Of a DNA stretch of 33,469 nucleotides, positions 6,992 through 14,766 are shown piece after piece. The DNA comes from Desulforudis sp. GTDB lineage: Bacteria; Bacillota; Desulfotomaculia; Desulfotomaculales; Desulforudaceae. The DNA lies in the NCBI GenBank assembly GCA_003604975.1, contig QZIR01000070.1, positions 1 through 33,469 of the forward strand, written 5' to 3'. The first letter of the stretch is position 1. Each line of letters begins with the position of its first letter. The notes below the pieces were generated by a model. It saw only the letters and a program-made list of their open reading frames with translations. It did no database searches and had not been told where the DNA came from. The translations under genes and the position numbers were made by a program.

Positions 6992-9160
6992 TTGACGGAG
7001 ATCAAGACCGAACTTCTGGACCGGGTGGCGGAAGCTGCCGCCATCGCCCGGGATCAAGTCGCAAATACTATACGGCTGCTGGATGAAGGGAATACGGTTC
7101 CCTTCATTGCACGTTACCGCAAGGAAGTTACCGGTGAACTGGACGAAGTCCAGATCCGCCGCATCGAGGAACTGGTCTGCTACCACCGTGGGCTAGAGCA
7201 GCGCAAGTCCGATGTCCTCCGCCTGATTGAGGAACAAGGGAAGCTGACCGAAGAGATTCGGACGCGTATCTTGGGTGCATCCCGGCTGACCGAGGTGGAA
7301 GACCTCTACCGGCCCTTCCGGCAAAGGCGGAAAACGCGGGCCGGGATGGCACGGGAAAAGGGCCTGGAACCGCTCGCCACTTACCTCCTCTCGTTTCCCC
7401 GCGCCGGTTCACCCGAAAGCGAAGCCGCATCTTATCTCTCGGAGGCGGTGCCTACCGTGGCGGAAGCCCTGCAGGGGGCTAGGGACATCGTGGCCGAAAC
7501 GGTGGCCGACGATCCGGACGTCCGGGGTTGGGTGCGCGATCACGCCCGTCGCTACGGGTTACTGGTTACGCGGGCCAGGGATCCGGAGGTGGATTCCGTT
7601 TACCGGATGTACTATGACTACCGGGAACCGCTTCGTACGGTCGTTCCCCACCGCGTGCTTGCGGTTAACCGCGGTGAACATGAGGAATTCCTCCGGGTCT
7701 CGGTGGAGGTGGAGCAGGACGCCGTACTGTCTTACCTGCAACGCTGGTTCGGGCGGGAAGGGTCCGTCACCTCCGACCTGGTTCGGGAGGCTGTCGTGGA
7801 CGCCTACCGACGTCTGGTGGCCCCGGCAGTGGAGCGGGACGTACGCCATGAACTGACCGAGAGGGCCGGGGCGCAGGCCGTGGATGTATTCTCCCGCAAC
7901 CTGCGCAGTTTATTGCTGCAGCCTCCGGTGCGTCAGATGGTGGTCCTGGGAGTTGATCCGGCCTATCGTACGGGCTGCAAGTGGGCGGTCGTCGACGACA
8001 CCGGCAAGTTGCAGGAGGTTGGGGTTGTCTATCCCACACCTCCCCAGAACCACACGAGGGAAGCGGAGTCCGTTTTTAAGCGCCTGGTCGATGAGTATCG
8101 GGTACAGGTGATCGCGGTCGGAAACGGTACGGCCTCTCGGGAGACCGAGCAGTTTGTAGCTGATTTCATCGGGGTCCACGGTGGCGGCAGGCTGTCCTAT
8201 ACCATTGTGAGTGAGGCCGGGGCCAGCGTCTACTCGGCCTCCGCGTTGGCGGCGCAGGAGTTTCCAGACCTGGACGTATCCTTGCGCAGTGCTGTCTCCA
8301 TTGCGCGACGACTGCAGGATCCCCTGGCGGAACTTGTCAAGATTGAGCCCCGTGCCATCGGGGTCGGTCAATACCAACACGATGTGCCCCCGAAGCGCCT
8401 GGAGGAGAGCCTCACGGCAGTGGTGGAATCGACGGTCAATTACGTGGGTGTCGACCTGAACACGGCCTCGGCCCCCCTTCTCGGCTACGTGGCCGGGGTT
8501 AACGAGACCCTGGCGAAGAATATAGTCCGGTATCGTGAAAAGACCGGACGGTTTCGGAACCGCCAGCAGTTAAGCGAGGTGTCCCGTTTGGGCCCGAAGA
8601 CCTTTGAACAGTGTGTTGGCTTCATGCGTATCACCGGGGGTGAGAACCCGTTGGATGCTACGCCGATTCACCCGGAATCCTATGCGTTAGCCGATCGGTT
8701 GCTTGGTTTGATTGGGTCCGGGTTCTCGGACGTAGGCCAGCCGGCCCTGCGTGCGAAACTAGCGCGTTTGAGCATCCAGGCGGTGGCCGCCGAACTGGGG
8801 GCCGGTGTACCGACCTTGCGGGACATTGTGGAGAGCCTGGCTCGTCCGGGCCGCGACCCGCGCGATGAATTGCCCCTGCCGTTATTCCGGACAAACGTGT
8901 TGAACATCCAAGACCTCGAACCGGGGATGGAACTGCGGGGCACGGTGCGCAACGTGGTTGACTTCGGCGCCTTTGTGGACATCGGTGTTAAGCAGGACGG
9001 CTTGGTACACATCTCAGAACTGGCAGACGGATACGTGCGACACCCCTTGGACGTACTCTCCGTCGGTGACGTGGTCAGCGTGCGGGTCCTTTCTGCGGAC
9101 GCCAAACGCGGTCGAATCGCGCTTTCGATGCGCGGCTTGCCACCCCAACTCACGGTTTAA
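6992..9160 (+). CDS. tex: Tex-type S1 RNA-binding protein
   Basis: A 722-residue protein with the full Tex architecture: N-terminal helical Tex_N region beginning with the FIARYRKEVTGELDE block near residue 38; a YqgF/RuvC-like domain from about residue 317 (VLGVDPAYRTGCKWAVVD); helix-hairpin-helix repeats around 490-550 (GYVAGVNETLAKNIVRYREK); and a C-terminal S1 domain from about 643 (LEPGMELRGTVRNVVDFGAF). Tex binds RNA and associates with transcription, as Spt6 does in eukaryotes; its exact bacterial role is debated. Start is TTG 6992, with GAGGAGGG at 6973-6980 upstream. Length is normal for the family. Weak similarity between the YqgF domain and true nucleases does not imply activity. 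Confidence 0.95.
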   Translation: MTEIKTELLDRVAEAAAIARDQVANTIRLLDEGNTVPFIARYRKEVTGELDEVQIRRIEELVCYHRGLEQRKSDVLRLIEEQGKLTEEIRTRILGASRLTEVEDLYRPFRQRRKTRAGMAREKGLEPLATYLLSFPRAGSPESEAASYLSEAVPTVAEALQGARDIVAETVADDPDVRGWVRDHARRYGLLVTRARDPEVDSVYRMYYDYREPLRTVVPHRVLAVNRGEHEEFLRVSVEVEQDAVLSYLQRWFGREGSVTSDLVREAVVDAYRRLVAPAVERDVRHELTERAGAQAVDVFSRNLRSLLLQPPVRQMVVLGVDPAYRTGCKWAVVDDTGKLQEVGVVYPTPPQNHTREAESVFKRLVDEYRVQVIAVGNGTASRETEQFVADFIGVHGGGRLSYTIVSEAGASVYSASALAAQEFPDLDVSLRSAVSIARRLQDPLAELVKIEPRAIGVGQYQHDVPPKRLEESLTAVVESTVNYVGVDLNTASAPLLGYVAGVNETLAKNIVRYREKTGRFRNRQQLSEVSRLGPKTFEQCVGFMRITGGENPLDATPIHPESYALADRLLGLIGSGFSDVGQPALRAKLARLSIQAVAAELGAGVPTLRDIVESLARPGRDPRDELPLPLFRTNVLNIQDLEPGMELRGTVRNVVDFGAFVDIGVKQDGLVHISELADGYVRHPLDVLSVGDVVSVRVLSADAKRGRIALSMRGLPPQLTV

Positions 9161-9341
9161 TCGCTCTCCCATTTTCCTCTAAAGGCTTTTAAACCCAGCC
9201 CGACTATACTCAACTCCCTGCACAGAACCGTCACCACTGGCATAAATTACTACATGGTTTGCGCAAGATCACGAAACCGGTCGGATACACCCGGTGGTTT
9301 TGACCTGCTAACCATAACACCTGTCAGGGAGGGAGTATAGA

Positions 9342-9569
9342 TTGGGTAAAGACTCATTAGATCTGAACAGCCTGCTTGGTCTGGTGCAGGGTTTCGTTAA
9401 TCAACCGTACAGTGGCAGTTCGGAAGGCACTCAGTTAATTCCGGACGAAGCACAAATACAGGAATTTTTATCGGGTGCCCTCGGTATTGCCAAGGAACAT
9501 TTAGATCCGGAGCAGCAGGAGGCGGTTGCGAAGTTGTTAGAATCCCTACTTCAACAACCACAGAAATAG
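9342..9569 (+). CDS. small acidic hypothetical protein
   Basis: A 75-residue acidic protein with a TTG start, supported by GGGAGGGAG at about 9328-9336. It begins SLDLNSLLGLVQGFVNQPYS, has a helical middle and ends in a Gln-rich tail (LLESLLQQPQK). The LDLxxLLxxVxxF pattern recurs at the C-terminus of the next gene (LDLQNLLVTVTQFLQELNP), suggesting a shared helix or interaction motif. No signal peptide or membrane segment. I do not recognise a family. Confidence 0.6.
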   Translation: MGKDSLDLNSLLGLVQGFVNQPYSGSSEGTQLIPDEAQIQEFLSGALGIAKEHLDPEQQEAVAKLLESLLQQPQK

Positions 9570-9609
9570 GGTCTTTGGTTCCATAATTTAAGGAAGGAAG
9601 TGAATCGGG

Positions 9610-10170
9610 GTGTCTGTGTATAGTAAGGAAAAGCTGATCGGTAAGCTAAGCGGCGGGACATCCAGGGTAGAGCCACCCAAAAAGGCGCAAAACGGTCATC
9701 TCACCCGCAGCGCAGAAGACGCATCCCCAAAGGATGAGCCGGTCACCGACCACACGTACGGTGGACGCTGTACAGACTCAGAATTAATCGAGGGACTGGA
9801 AAGGTTGATCCAGAAGCTGGATCAACTGGAGAGCCGGCAGGCGACGGACCGAAAACTGATTGACGAAGCCCTGACCAAGGTCGAAAAGCTGGTCGAAGAA
9901 CCGAAGCCCGTTGAAGTACAGCAAGTACAGTTAAAGGATAATTTGAAAAAATGGCTCGGCATTGCCCAGGCTTCCGGGAAGATCCTGGACGTTGGGGCCG
10001 GAACCATGATTGTGATCATCGATGCGGTAGCCGACTCGCTCAAGGATCGCAATTATGCTGGAGCACAGTCGCCGCCGGGTAACCAACTCGATCTTCAGAA
10101 CCTGCTTGTTACCGTTACCCAGTTCCTTCAGGAGCTCAATCCGGATGTCAGAAAGGCGTCGCCGGAGTGA
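9610..10170 (+). CDS. hypothetical protein with coiled coil and C-terminal LDLxxLL motif
   Basis: A 186-residue protein starting at GTG 9610 behind AAGGAAGGAAG. Residues 1-55 are polar and probably disordered. Residues 60-100 form a likely coiled coil (ELIEGLERLIQKLDQLESRQ and following). A short hydrophobic, amphipathic stretch MIVIIDAVADSL follows near residue 130. The C-terminus LDLQNLLVTVTQFLQELNP resembles the N-terminus of the preceding small protein. The two genes lie 40 bases apart, so a shared role is plausible. Function unknown. Confidence 0.6.
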   Translation: MSVYSKEKLIGKLSGGTSRVEPPKKAQNGHLTRSAEDASPKDEPVTDHTYGGRCTDSELIEGLERLIQKLDQLESRQATDRKLIDEALTKVEKLVEEPKPVEVQQVQLKDNLKKWLGIAQASGKILDVGAGTMIVIIDAVADSLKDRNYAGAQSPPGNQLDLQNLLVTVTQFLQELNPDVRKASPE

Positions 10171-10275
10171 ACCCTGATACCGGGGGCCGGACATAATAGT
10201 GCCAAACTCCGGTAACAAAGTTCCAGGTTCAAGCATAACTTGGGGGTAGATACTAACGGAGGGAGGTATTTCCAA

Positions 10276-10446
10276 ATGGAAGAAAAAGTTGATGCTCAGT
10301 CTTTTCCGTTTAATGTTCCCGGGATGATTCTGGGAGCCGTGCTCGCTGCGCTGGGCTTGTTCCTCATTGCTACGGCTTTTGCGCCGTTCGTCAAGTTGGT
10401 GGGCTTCTTCGTCTTCCTGATCGGTGTTATCATTTTTGCCCTGTAG
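10276..10446 (+). CDS. small two-helix membrane protein
   Basis: A 56-residue protein: a polar N-terminus of about 14 residues, then two hydrophobic segments (MILGAVLAALGLFLIATAFA and LVGFFVFLIGVIIFAL) joined by a short loop. ATG 10276 is preferred over an in-frame ATG at 10240 because GGAGGGAGG at 10259-10267 is correctly spaced. A strong terminator follows at 10499-10531. Function unknown. Confidence 0.6.
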   Translation: MEEKVDAQSFPFNVPGMILGAVLAALGLFLIATAFAPFVKLVGFFVFLIGVIIFAL

Positions 10447-10498
10447 GCAAAAACGCCGGCAGCAGTAGAAGTCCCAAGCCAGAGAGTCATAGAATCAC

Positions 10499-10531
10499 AA
10501 GAAATCGCCCGTTACGGGTGATTTCTTTTTT
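10499..10531 (+). terminator. intrinsic terminator
   Basis: AAGAAATCGCCCG at 10499-10511 pairs with CGGGTGATTTCTT at 10515-10527 (13 bp with one G-T pair, loop TTA), followed by T residues through 10531. It ends the plus-strand unit of small genes just before the convergent ablB. Confidence 0.9.
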
Positions 10532-10549
10532 CAAGGCGAGCCTTCTCGG

Positions 10550-11413
10550 TCAAGTAGAGGAACCCACGAATTTGACCCAGACGTGAAGATCTTCGAACCG
10601 CCCCCCGATGTGGGCGTTGTTAATCAGGGTGCCGCGGTAGCGGTATCCGAGCCGGTGAAAGACCAGGTTCACACCGTACTGGCCGGCCCGTGACAGGCTG
10701 TAGAAACAGCGCATCCCCGACTCGTAGCATTCATTCTCGAGGGCATTAATCAGGCAGCTGGCCAACCCCTGGCCCCGGTACCGTGGTAGGGTGGCGCAGT
10801 CCGTCATTTCCGCCCGACCGTAGACCGCCTCAAGCTCCGCCGCCGCCACGCCCGCCAGCCGGTCACCGTCGAGGGCCAGCTGAAAACGGGTCCCGTACTC
10901 CATCGTCCTCAACAGGTAGGCCGGATCGTCCACCGGTACCGGATAACTGGCGAAGACCTCGCTGAATAACGCCGTCATGGCTGGTATGTCTTTGGCTGCG
11001 GCGGGGCGGAAAGTAAAGGCCTGGTCCGGACAATGCCGGGACTCCTGCGGCTTGGCGATGATCTCGCGCAGCATATCGACCTCGTCCACCAGGTGCTCGC
11101 TGGATTCTCGTTCCGGGTCGGGGTAGAGCACCAAGAAGTATCCGGTGTCACCGCTAAAAAAGCCCTCGGCTCGGGCCTCTTCCCTGAAACCGGCGACCTT
11201 CAGCCCGGCGGTATACGATTCTCGGCAGGGAAACACGATCTTTCCGAATCCCCGCTCCAGGGCCTTCTCCCTGATATAGCGGGTAAAGGCTGTGGGGTCG
11301 CTTACCTTACCCTCAAAGACCCACAGCCGTTTGTTGGTCGGATCGACCAGGGCCTGGACTTTGAACAGGGGGTTCTCCTCGCGCAGAACTTCGTCTTCAT
11401 CGGTGAAAAGCAA
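10550..11413 (-). CDS. ablB: beta-lysine N6-acetyltransferase (AblB-like GNAT)
   Basis: A 287-residue protein with a C-terminal GNAT fold. The acetyl-CoA loop is RYRGQGLASCLINALE near residue 213, and FSEVFASYPVPVDDPAYLL near residue 160 is a phrase I associate with AblB. The N-terminal 130 residues are the family-specific region (FGKIVFPCRESYTAGLKVAG). AblB acetylates beta-lysine, made by lysine 2,3-aminomutase, to the osmolyte N-epsilon-acetyl-beta-lysine. The partner kamA is transcribed divergently from 11613. Start is TTG at 11411-11413, 8 bases behind AAGGAG on the minus strand. Length is normal. Confidence 0.88.
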   Translation of the reverse strand: MLFTDEDEVLREENPLFKVQALVDPTNKRLWVFEGKVSDPTAFTRYIREKALERGFGKIVFPCRESYTAGLKVAGFREEARAEGFFSGDTGYFLVLYPDPERESSEHLVDEVDMLREIIAKPQESRHCPDQAFTFRPAAAKDIPAMTALFSEVFASYPVPVDDPAYLLRTMEYGTRFQLALDGDRLAGVAAAELEAVYGRAEMTDCATLPRYRGQGLASCLINALENECYESGMRCFYSLSRAGQYGVNLVFHRLGYRYRGTLINNAHIGGRFEDLHVWVKFVGSST

Positions 11414-11612
11414 AGGATCACTCCTTTCATTTCAGGGGTTTAAATCTCAGAGCTGTAATTTTCCGCCCGGGGCTCTCTAATCGTATTGGCGCAGCCGATA
11501 CTTTCCGCCGGTCCGACTTCTGACTTCCGACCTCTGACTTCTATATGGTATAGCCTGGCACGGCCGGACACAGAATAATCCTCGTGGAGAGAGAGCGGAG
11601 GCTAATCAGCTT
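11414..11612. promoter_or_regulatory. divergent ablB/kamA intergenic region
   Basis: These 199 bases must hold the control elements of both genes. The visible features are the ablB ribosome site near 11421-11427 (minus), the kamA site GGAGG near 11598-11602 (plus), and a tandem micro-repeat at 11511-11542. I could not assign a confident -35/-10 pair. Confidence 0.4.
11511..11542. repeat. tandem (GACTTCTGACTTCC)-type micro-repeat
   Basis: The stretch reads GTCCGACTTCTGACTTCCGA followed by CCTCTGACTTCT: four imperfect copies of a 7-8 base GACTTCC/T unit. Read on the minus strand it is GGAAGTCAGAAGTC-like, similar in style to the GGAGTCGGGAGTCAGGAG array inside the P-type ATPase gene. Confidence 0.65.
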
Positions 11613-12869
11613 ATGACCGGTACCAGAAGCAATTCTCTCTGGCGTAACGTCCCCGAAGAGCAGTGGAATGACTGGCACTGGCAGATGACCCACCGAATTA
11701 CCGGTGTCGATGAACTGCGCAGGGTAATCAATCTCACTCAGGACGAGAACGAGGGCGTGCAGCAATGCCTGGACACCCTTCGGATGGCCATCACCCCGTA
11801 CTACGCCAGCCTGATGGATCCTGATGATCCCGATTGCCCGATACGCAAACAGGGTGTGCCAATGGCGGTAGAACTGCAGATGGGACGCTGGGAAAGCGAG
11901 GATCCTCTTTACGAGGATGTGGACTCACCCATTCCCGGCATTACACACCGCTATCCCGACCGGGTTTTGCTGCTCGTTACCGACCAGTGCTCGATGTACT
12001 GTCGGCACTGCACCCGCCGCCGCCTGGCCGGAAAGACCGACGAGGCCCTGCCTTGGGAACAGATCGAAGGAGCCCTTGCCTACATCCGGCGCACCCCCGC
12101 GGTACGGGACGTGATCCTGTCGGGGGGAGACAGCCTGCTGATCAGCGAGGAAAGGCTGGAGCATATCCTGACCGAACTGCGACGCATTGACCACGTGGAG
12201 ATCATCCGCCTTGGTACCCGTACACCTGTGGCCTTACCAATGCGGATTACACCCGAACTCTGTGCGATGCTCCGCCGGTTCCATCCCTTGTACCTCAACA
12301 CCCACTTTAACCACCCAGCGGAGATAACCGTACAAGCCCGCCAAGCCTGCACGATGCTGGCCGACGCCGGCATTCCGCTGGGTAACCAGACGGTCCTGCT
12401 CCGCGGGGTCAACGATTGCCCGTACATTATCAAGGACCTCGTACACCGCCTGCTCCAGATTCGTGTACGCCCGTACTACCTGTACCAGTGTGATCTCTCT
12501 CCAGGTATTGAACACTTTCGAACTTCAGTGGCCAAGGGGATCGAGATCATTGAACTGCTGCGCGGTCACACCTCGGGACTCGCCGTGCCCACCTTTGTGG
12601 TGGACGCCCCTGGCGGAGGGGGCAAAATCCCGGTGGCCCCCCAGTACCTGATCTCCCAAGCTGAGCACAAGGTCATCTTACGGAACTACGAGGGCGTGAT
12701 CGCCGCCTACAACGAGCCTTTGGCGTCGGACGGGTGTACGGACTGCCGCGACTGCCCGTGCCTGCGCTATCGGGAAAAGGTGGGGTTGGCCAAGCTCTTT
12801 GCGGAGACCAAGATCGCCCTGGTTCCGCAGGGCAACCTGCGTGAAAAACGCCGCCGGTCCTATTGCTGA
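11613..12869 (+). CDS. kamA: lysine 2,3-aminomutase
   Basis: A 418-residue radical-SAM, PLP-dependent enzyme that converts L-lysine to L-beta-lysine. The [4Fe-4S] motif C126xxxC130xxC133 (CSMYCRHC) is intact. The SGGDSLL block follows near residue 170, and the PLP lysine is Lys338 in PGGGGKIPV. Several C-terminal cysteines (CTDCRDCPC) near residue 370 probably help bind a structural zinc, as in the clostridial enzyme. Next to ablB, it should supply beta-lysine for osmolyte synthesis rather than lysine fermentation, since no kamDE or kdd genes are near. Start ATG 11613 follows GGAGG at 11598-11602. It ends 2 bases from the convergent amidohydrolase-like gene. Confidence 0.93.
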   Translation: MTGTRSNSLWRNVPEEQWNDWHWQMTHRITGVDELRRVINLTQDENEGVQQCLDTLRMAITPYYASLMDPDDPDCPIRKQGVPMAVELQMGRWESEDPLYEDVDSPIPGITHRYPDRVLLLVTDQCSMYCRHCTRRRLAGKTDEALPWEQIEGALAYIRRTPAVRDVILSGGDSLLISEERLEHILTELRRIDHVEIIRLGTRTPVALPMRITPELCAMLRRFHPLYLNTHFNHPAEITVQARQACTMLADAGIPLGNQTVLLRGVNDCPYIIKDLVHRLLQIRVRPYYLYQCDLSPGIEHFRTSVAKGIEIIELLRGHTSGLAVPTFVVDAPGGGGKIPVAPQYLISQAEHKVILRNYEGVIAAYNEPLASDGCTDCRDCPCLRYREKVGLAKLFAETKIALVPQGNLREKRRRSYC

Positions 12870-12871
12870 CA

Positions 12872-13540
12872 TTAACCTAAATCCCGGATGAACGAATGCA
12901 GTCCCTGCATCAGGACGCCGAAATAGACGGGGTTACGCTCGGGGTCGCGCAGGCGCCGGTTAATCTCGAGCTGCACGGCCGGTATCCCCAGTTCCCTGCT
13001 GGCAAAACGGGTCACCGTGGATTGGGCCCCCGCGGTAAAGACACTGTCTACAAATACGGACTGGATCCCCTCACCGCGCAGTGCAGTGATCAGGTCATCC
13101 AGATATTCACTGTGCTCCAACAGGGAATCGCCGCGACACGTACCGAGATCAATGTTAAAGGCCCGCCATTCGGCGGCGCCGTGGATGTCGATGATTAATC
13201 GGATCCGTTCCTTCTTAACCAGTTCGCGTAGTGCGTGCTTGTAAGGGCAGTCGTCATAGAAGTTCGGGTCGAGATCGACCGAGGCGGCGTGCATCGCCCA
13301 GCAACCCGTGGATTCTTGCAGAAGGCGGGCGATGGTTCCGGTGTATTCGTCTTCTTCCTTGGGTTCCGTATTGCCTTTCCGGATATGCTTCACGGCGTGC
13401 GGCGCCGATACCAGGACCGGGATTGAGCCGGACAGGATGGTATACGAAGCACCGGCATCGAGTCCCCGGTAGCCGTTTGGTTTGAAGAACAGTTCCTCGG
13501 TTTTTAGGGCTGCCGCCACATCGATGGCGGGTTGTTCCAT
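12872..13540 (-). CDS. N-formylglutamate amidohydrolase family protein
   Basis: A 222-residue protein of the FGase/HutG-type family of zinc amidohydrolases. The characteristic blocks are VLVSAPHAVKHIRKG (family SxPHxG-like), DLDPNFYDDCPYKHAL, LIIDIHGAAEWR (DxHG metal motif) and the ending AVQLEINRRLR (QxEINR). These suggest an intact metal site, but the substrate cannot be told from sequence and no histidine-degradation gene is near. ATG 13540 is chosen over the longer frame because AAGGAGGT lies 9 bases upstream. It is the third gene of a minus-strand operon, 22 bases after the YbjQ-like gene. Confidence 0.78.
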   Translation of the reverse strand: MEQPAIDVAAALKTEELFFKPNGYRGLDAGASYTILSGSIPVLVSAPHAVKHIRKGNTEPKEEDEYTGTIARLLQESTGCWAMHAASVDLDPNFYDDCPYKHALRELVKKERIRLIIDIHGAAEWRAFNIDLGTCRGDSLLEHSEYLDDLITALRGEGIQSVFVDSVFTAGAQSTVTRFASRELGIPAVQLEINRRLRDPERNPVYFGVLMQGLHSFIRDLG

Positions 13541-13562
13541 CGGGAAACGACCTCCTTCAAAG

Positions 13563-13877
13563 TTACTCAACCACGACCGCGGTTCCGTAAGCCACGATCT
13601 CCGCGGCGGTACTGGCCACCGCAGCCGTTACAAAGCGGACCTCAACGACGGCGTTCGCGCCCAGCTTCTCCGCTTCGGCGACCATCCGGTTGATGGCGTC
13701 GCGGCGCGATGAGGACATCAATTCGGTGTATTCCTTGATTTCACCACCCACGATGTTCTTCAGGCCGGCCAGTACGTCGCGCCCGATATTACGGCTGCGT
13801 ACCGTGTTACCGGCGACGAGCCCCAGGGTCCTAACCACTTTCTTACCGCCGATTTCGGCGGAGGTACTGATGATCAA
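13563..13877 (-). CDS. UPF0145/YbjQ family protein
   Basis: A 104-residue protein matching the YbjQ/UPF0145 family over its full length: LGLVAGNTVRSRNIGRDVLA, LKNIVGGEIKEYTELMSSSR, then EKLGANAVVEVRF. Members form pentameric beta-rich rings in known structures; a biochemical role is not established and the label heavy-metal binding is tentative. Start is TTG at 13875-13877, overlapping the TGA of the upstream gene in TTGA, so translation is probably coupled. Confidence 0.88.
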   Translation of the reverse strand: MIISTSAEIGGKKVVRTLGLVAGNTVRSRNIGRDVLAGLKNIVGGEIKEYTELMSSSRRDAINRMVAEAEKLGANAVVEVRFVTAAVASTAAEIVAYGTAVVVE

Positions 13878-14074
13878 CCCTCATCACCCTCCTTTTTTTT
13901 CTCGATCCACATTGCGATTAGGAGTACCAGGAATCCTATTCCCAGAACACCCAGACCCACACGGATCAGGACCGGGATTTCCGTAAAGGAAAAGAACAGC
14001 CACGCCGCGTAAAGGGCGTATCCACCCAACACCAGTATTCCCGCTGCGATCAGGACATAGGACAGGACCTTCAC
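13874..14074 (-). CDS. small two-helix membrane protein
   Basis: A 66-residue protein with two hydrophobic segments (VLSYVLIAAGILVLGGYALY and VLIRVGLGVLGIGFLVLLIA) and a Lys/Glu-rich tail (EKKKEGDEG). The GTG start at 14074 is chosen because AAGGAGGGG (plus 14082-14090) is 7 bases upstream; an ATG 24 bases further out has no such site. First gene of the minus-strand operon. A TATAAT at 14097-14102 on the minus strand is a possible -10 box, without a clear -35. Function unknown; it may anchor the YbjQ-like protein. Confidence 0.65.
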   Translation of the reverse strand: MKVLSYVLIAAGILVLGGYALYAAWLFFSFTEIPVLIRVGLGVLGIGFLVLLIAMWIEKKKEGDEG

Positions 14075-14193
14075 CAGATATCCCCTCCTTACGGGCATTA
14101 TACCATGAGGTACCGTCTGGAAGACCAGCGTTGCCCGGGGCTATTACAGAATTTATATATGCTTCCCGGCAAGAATAAATGAAGGTTGACAAC

Positions 14194-14221
14194 TTTACAT
14201 TTCCCGTCAACAATGTATATT
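14194..14221 (+). promoter_or_regulatory. predicted sigma-A promoter of the clp operon
   Basis: TTTACA at 14194-14199 and TATATT at 14216-14221 with a 16-base spacer. The predicted start near 14228 falls inside the CtsR box, as expected for a repressed operon. A TTGACA at 14186-14191 is too far from the -10 to pair with it. Confidence 0.6.
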
Positions 14222-14225
14222 ATAT

Positions 14226-14242
14226 AGTCAAGGTAAGTCAAA
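14226..14242 (+). promoter_or_regulatory. CtsR operator
   Basis: AGTCAAGGTAAGTCAAA matches the CtsR heptad direct repeat RGTCAAA-N3-RGTCAAA with one mismatch in the first half. It covers the predicted transcription start of ctsR, so the operon should be autorepressed and released by heat or protein damage. Confidence 0.85.
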
Positions 14243-14262
14243 ATCAGTAATAGGGTGATAAG

Positions 14263-14766
14263 ATGCCGACTATTGCGGACTATATCGCCGAATATATCAG
14301 GGTGCTGTTTGCCGAGAGCGATGATGTCTACATCGAGATCCAGCGTAACGATTTGGCTGCCAAGTTCGGGTGCGCGCCATCCCAGATCAACTATGTTCTG
14401 GCGACCAGGTTCACGACCCAGTCCGGGTTTGTTGTGGAATCCCGGCGGGGCGGAGGCGGGTTTATCCGCATTTTCAAGCTCTCGGCCGAACAGCCAGGGG
14501 ATCTTTTACGGGAGTGCTACCGCCGTATCGGAACCTCGATCAGTGCGGCCGATGTCCGCAGCATCATTGTCCACCTTACGGAGGAGCAAATCCTTAGCGA
14601 GCGGGAGGCCCTTATGATGTACGCGGCCGTGGATGACGCTACGCTAAATCTGGACAGCGCGTGGCGAAATCGCCTGCGTGCGAATATTCTGAAGGCAATG
14701 TTGGCGTCACTTGCTCGCCAGTGTAAACGAAAGGGGGATGCTGATCATGATCTGCGAAAGGTGTAA
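14263..14766 (+). CDS. ctsR: transcriptional repressor CtsR
   Basis: A 167-residue class III heat-shock repressor. The N-terminal winged helix-turn-helix shows QRNDLAAKFGCAPSQINYVL and the wing RRGGGGFIRI, whose glycines act as the thermosensor in studied homologues. The C-terminal part (ILSEREALMMYAAVD) belongs to the dimerisation and McsB/ClpC-sensitive region. It is the first gene of ctsR-mcsA-mcsB-clpC, preceded by its own operator at 14226-14242. ATG 14263 follows AGGGTGATAAG. The last 20 bases overlap mcsA. Confidence 0.95.
   Translation: MPTIADYIAEYIRVLFAESDDVYIEIQRNDLAAKFGCAPSQINYVLATRFTTQSGFVVESRRGGGGFIRIFKLSAEQPGDLLRECYRRIGTSISAADVRSIIVHLTEEQILSEREALMMYAAVDDATLNLDSAWRNRLRANILKAMLASLARQCKRKGDADHDLRKV

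Noticed and set aside
8680-9153. 157-codon minus-strand frame opposite tex
   Set aside because: It is the antisense of the S1 domain, Ser/Arg/Pro-rich, a common artefact of GC-rich coding DNA.
11414-11612. Possible promoter boxes for kamA near GGTATAGC and GAATAAT
   Set aside because: No acceptable -35 partner at 16-18 bases for either.
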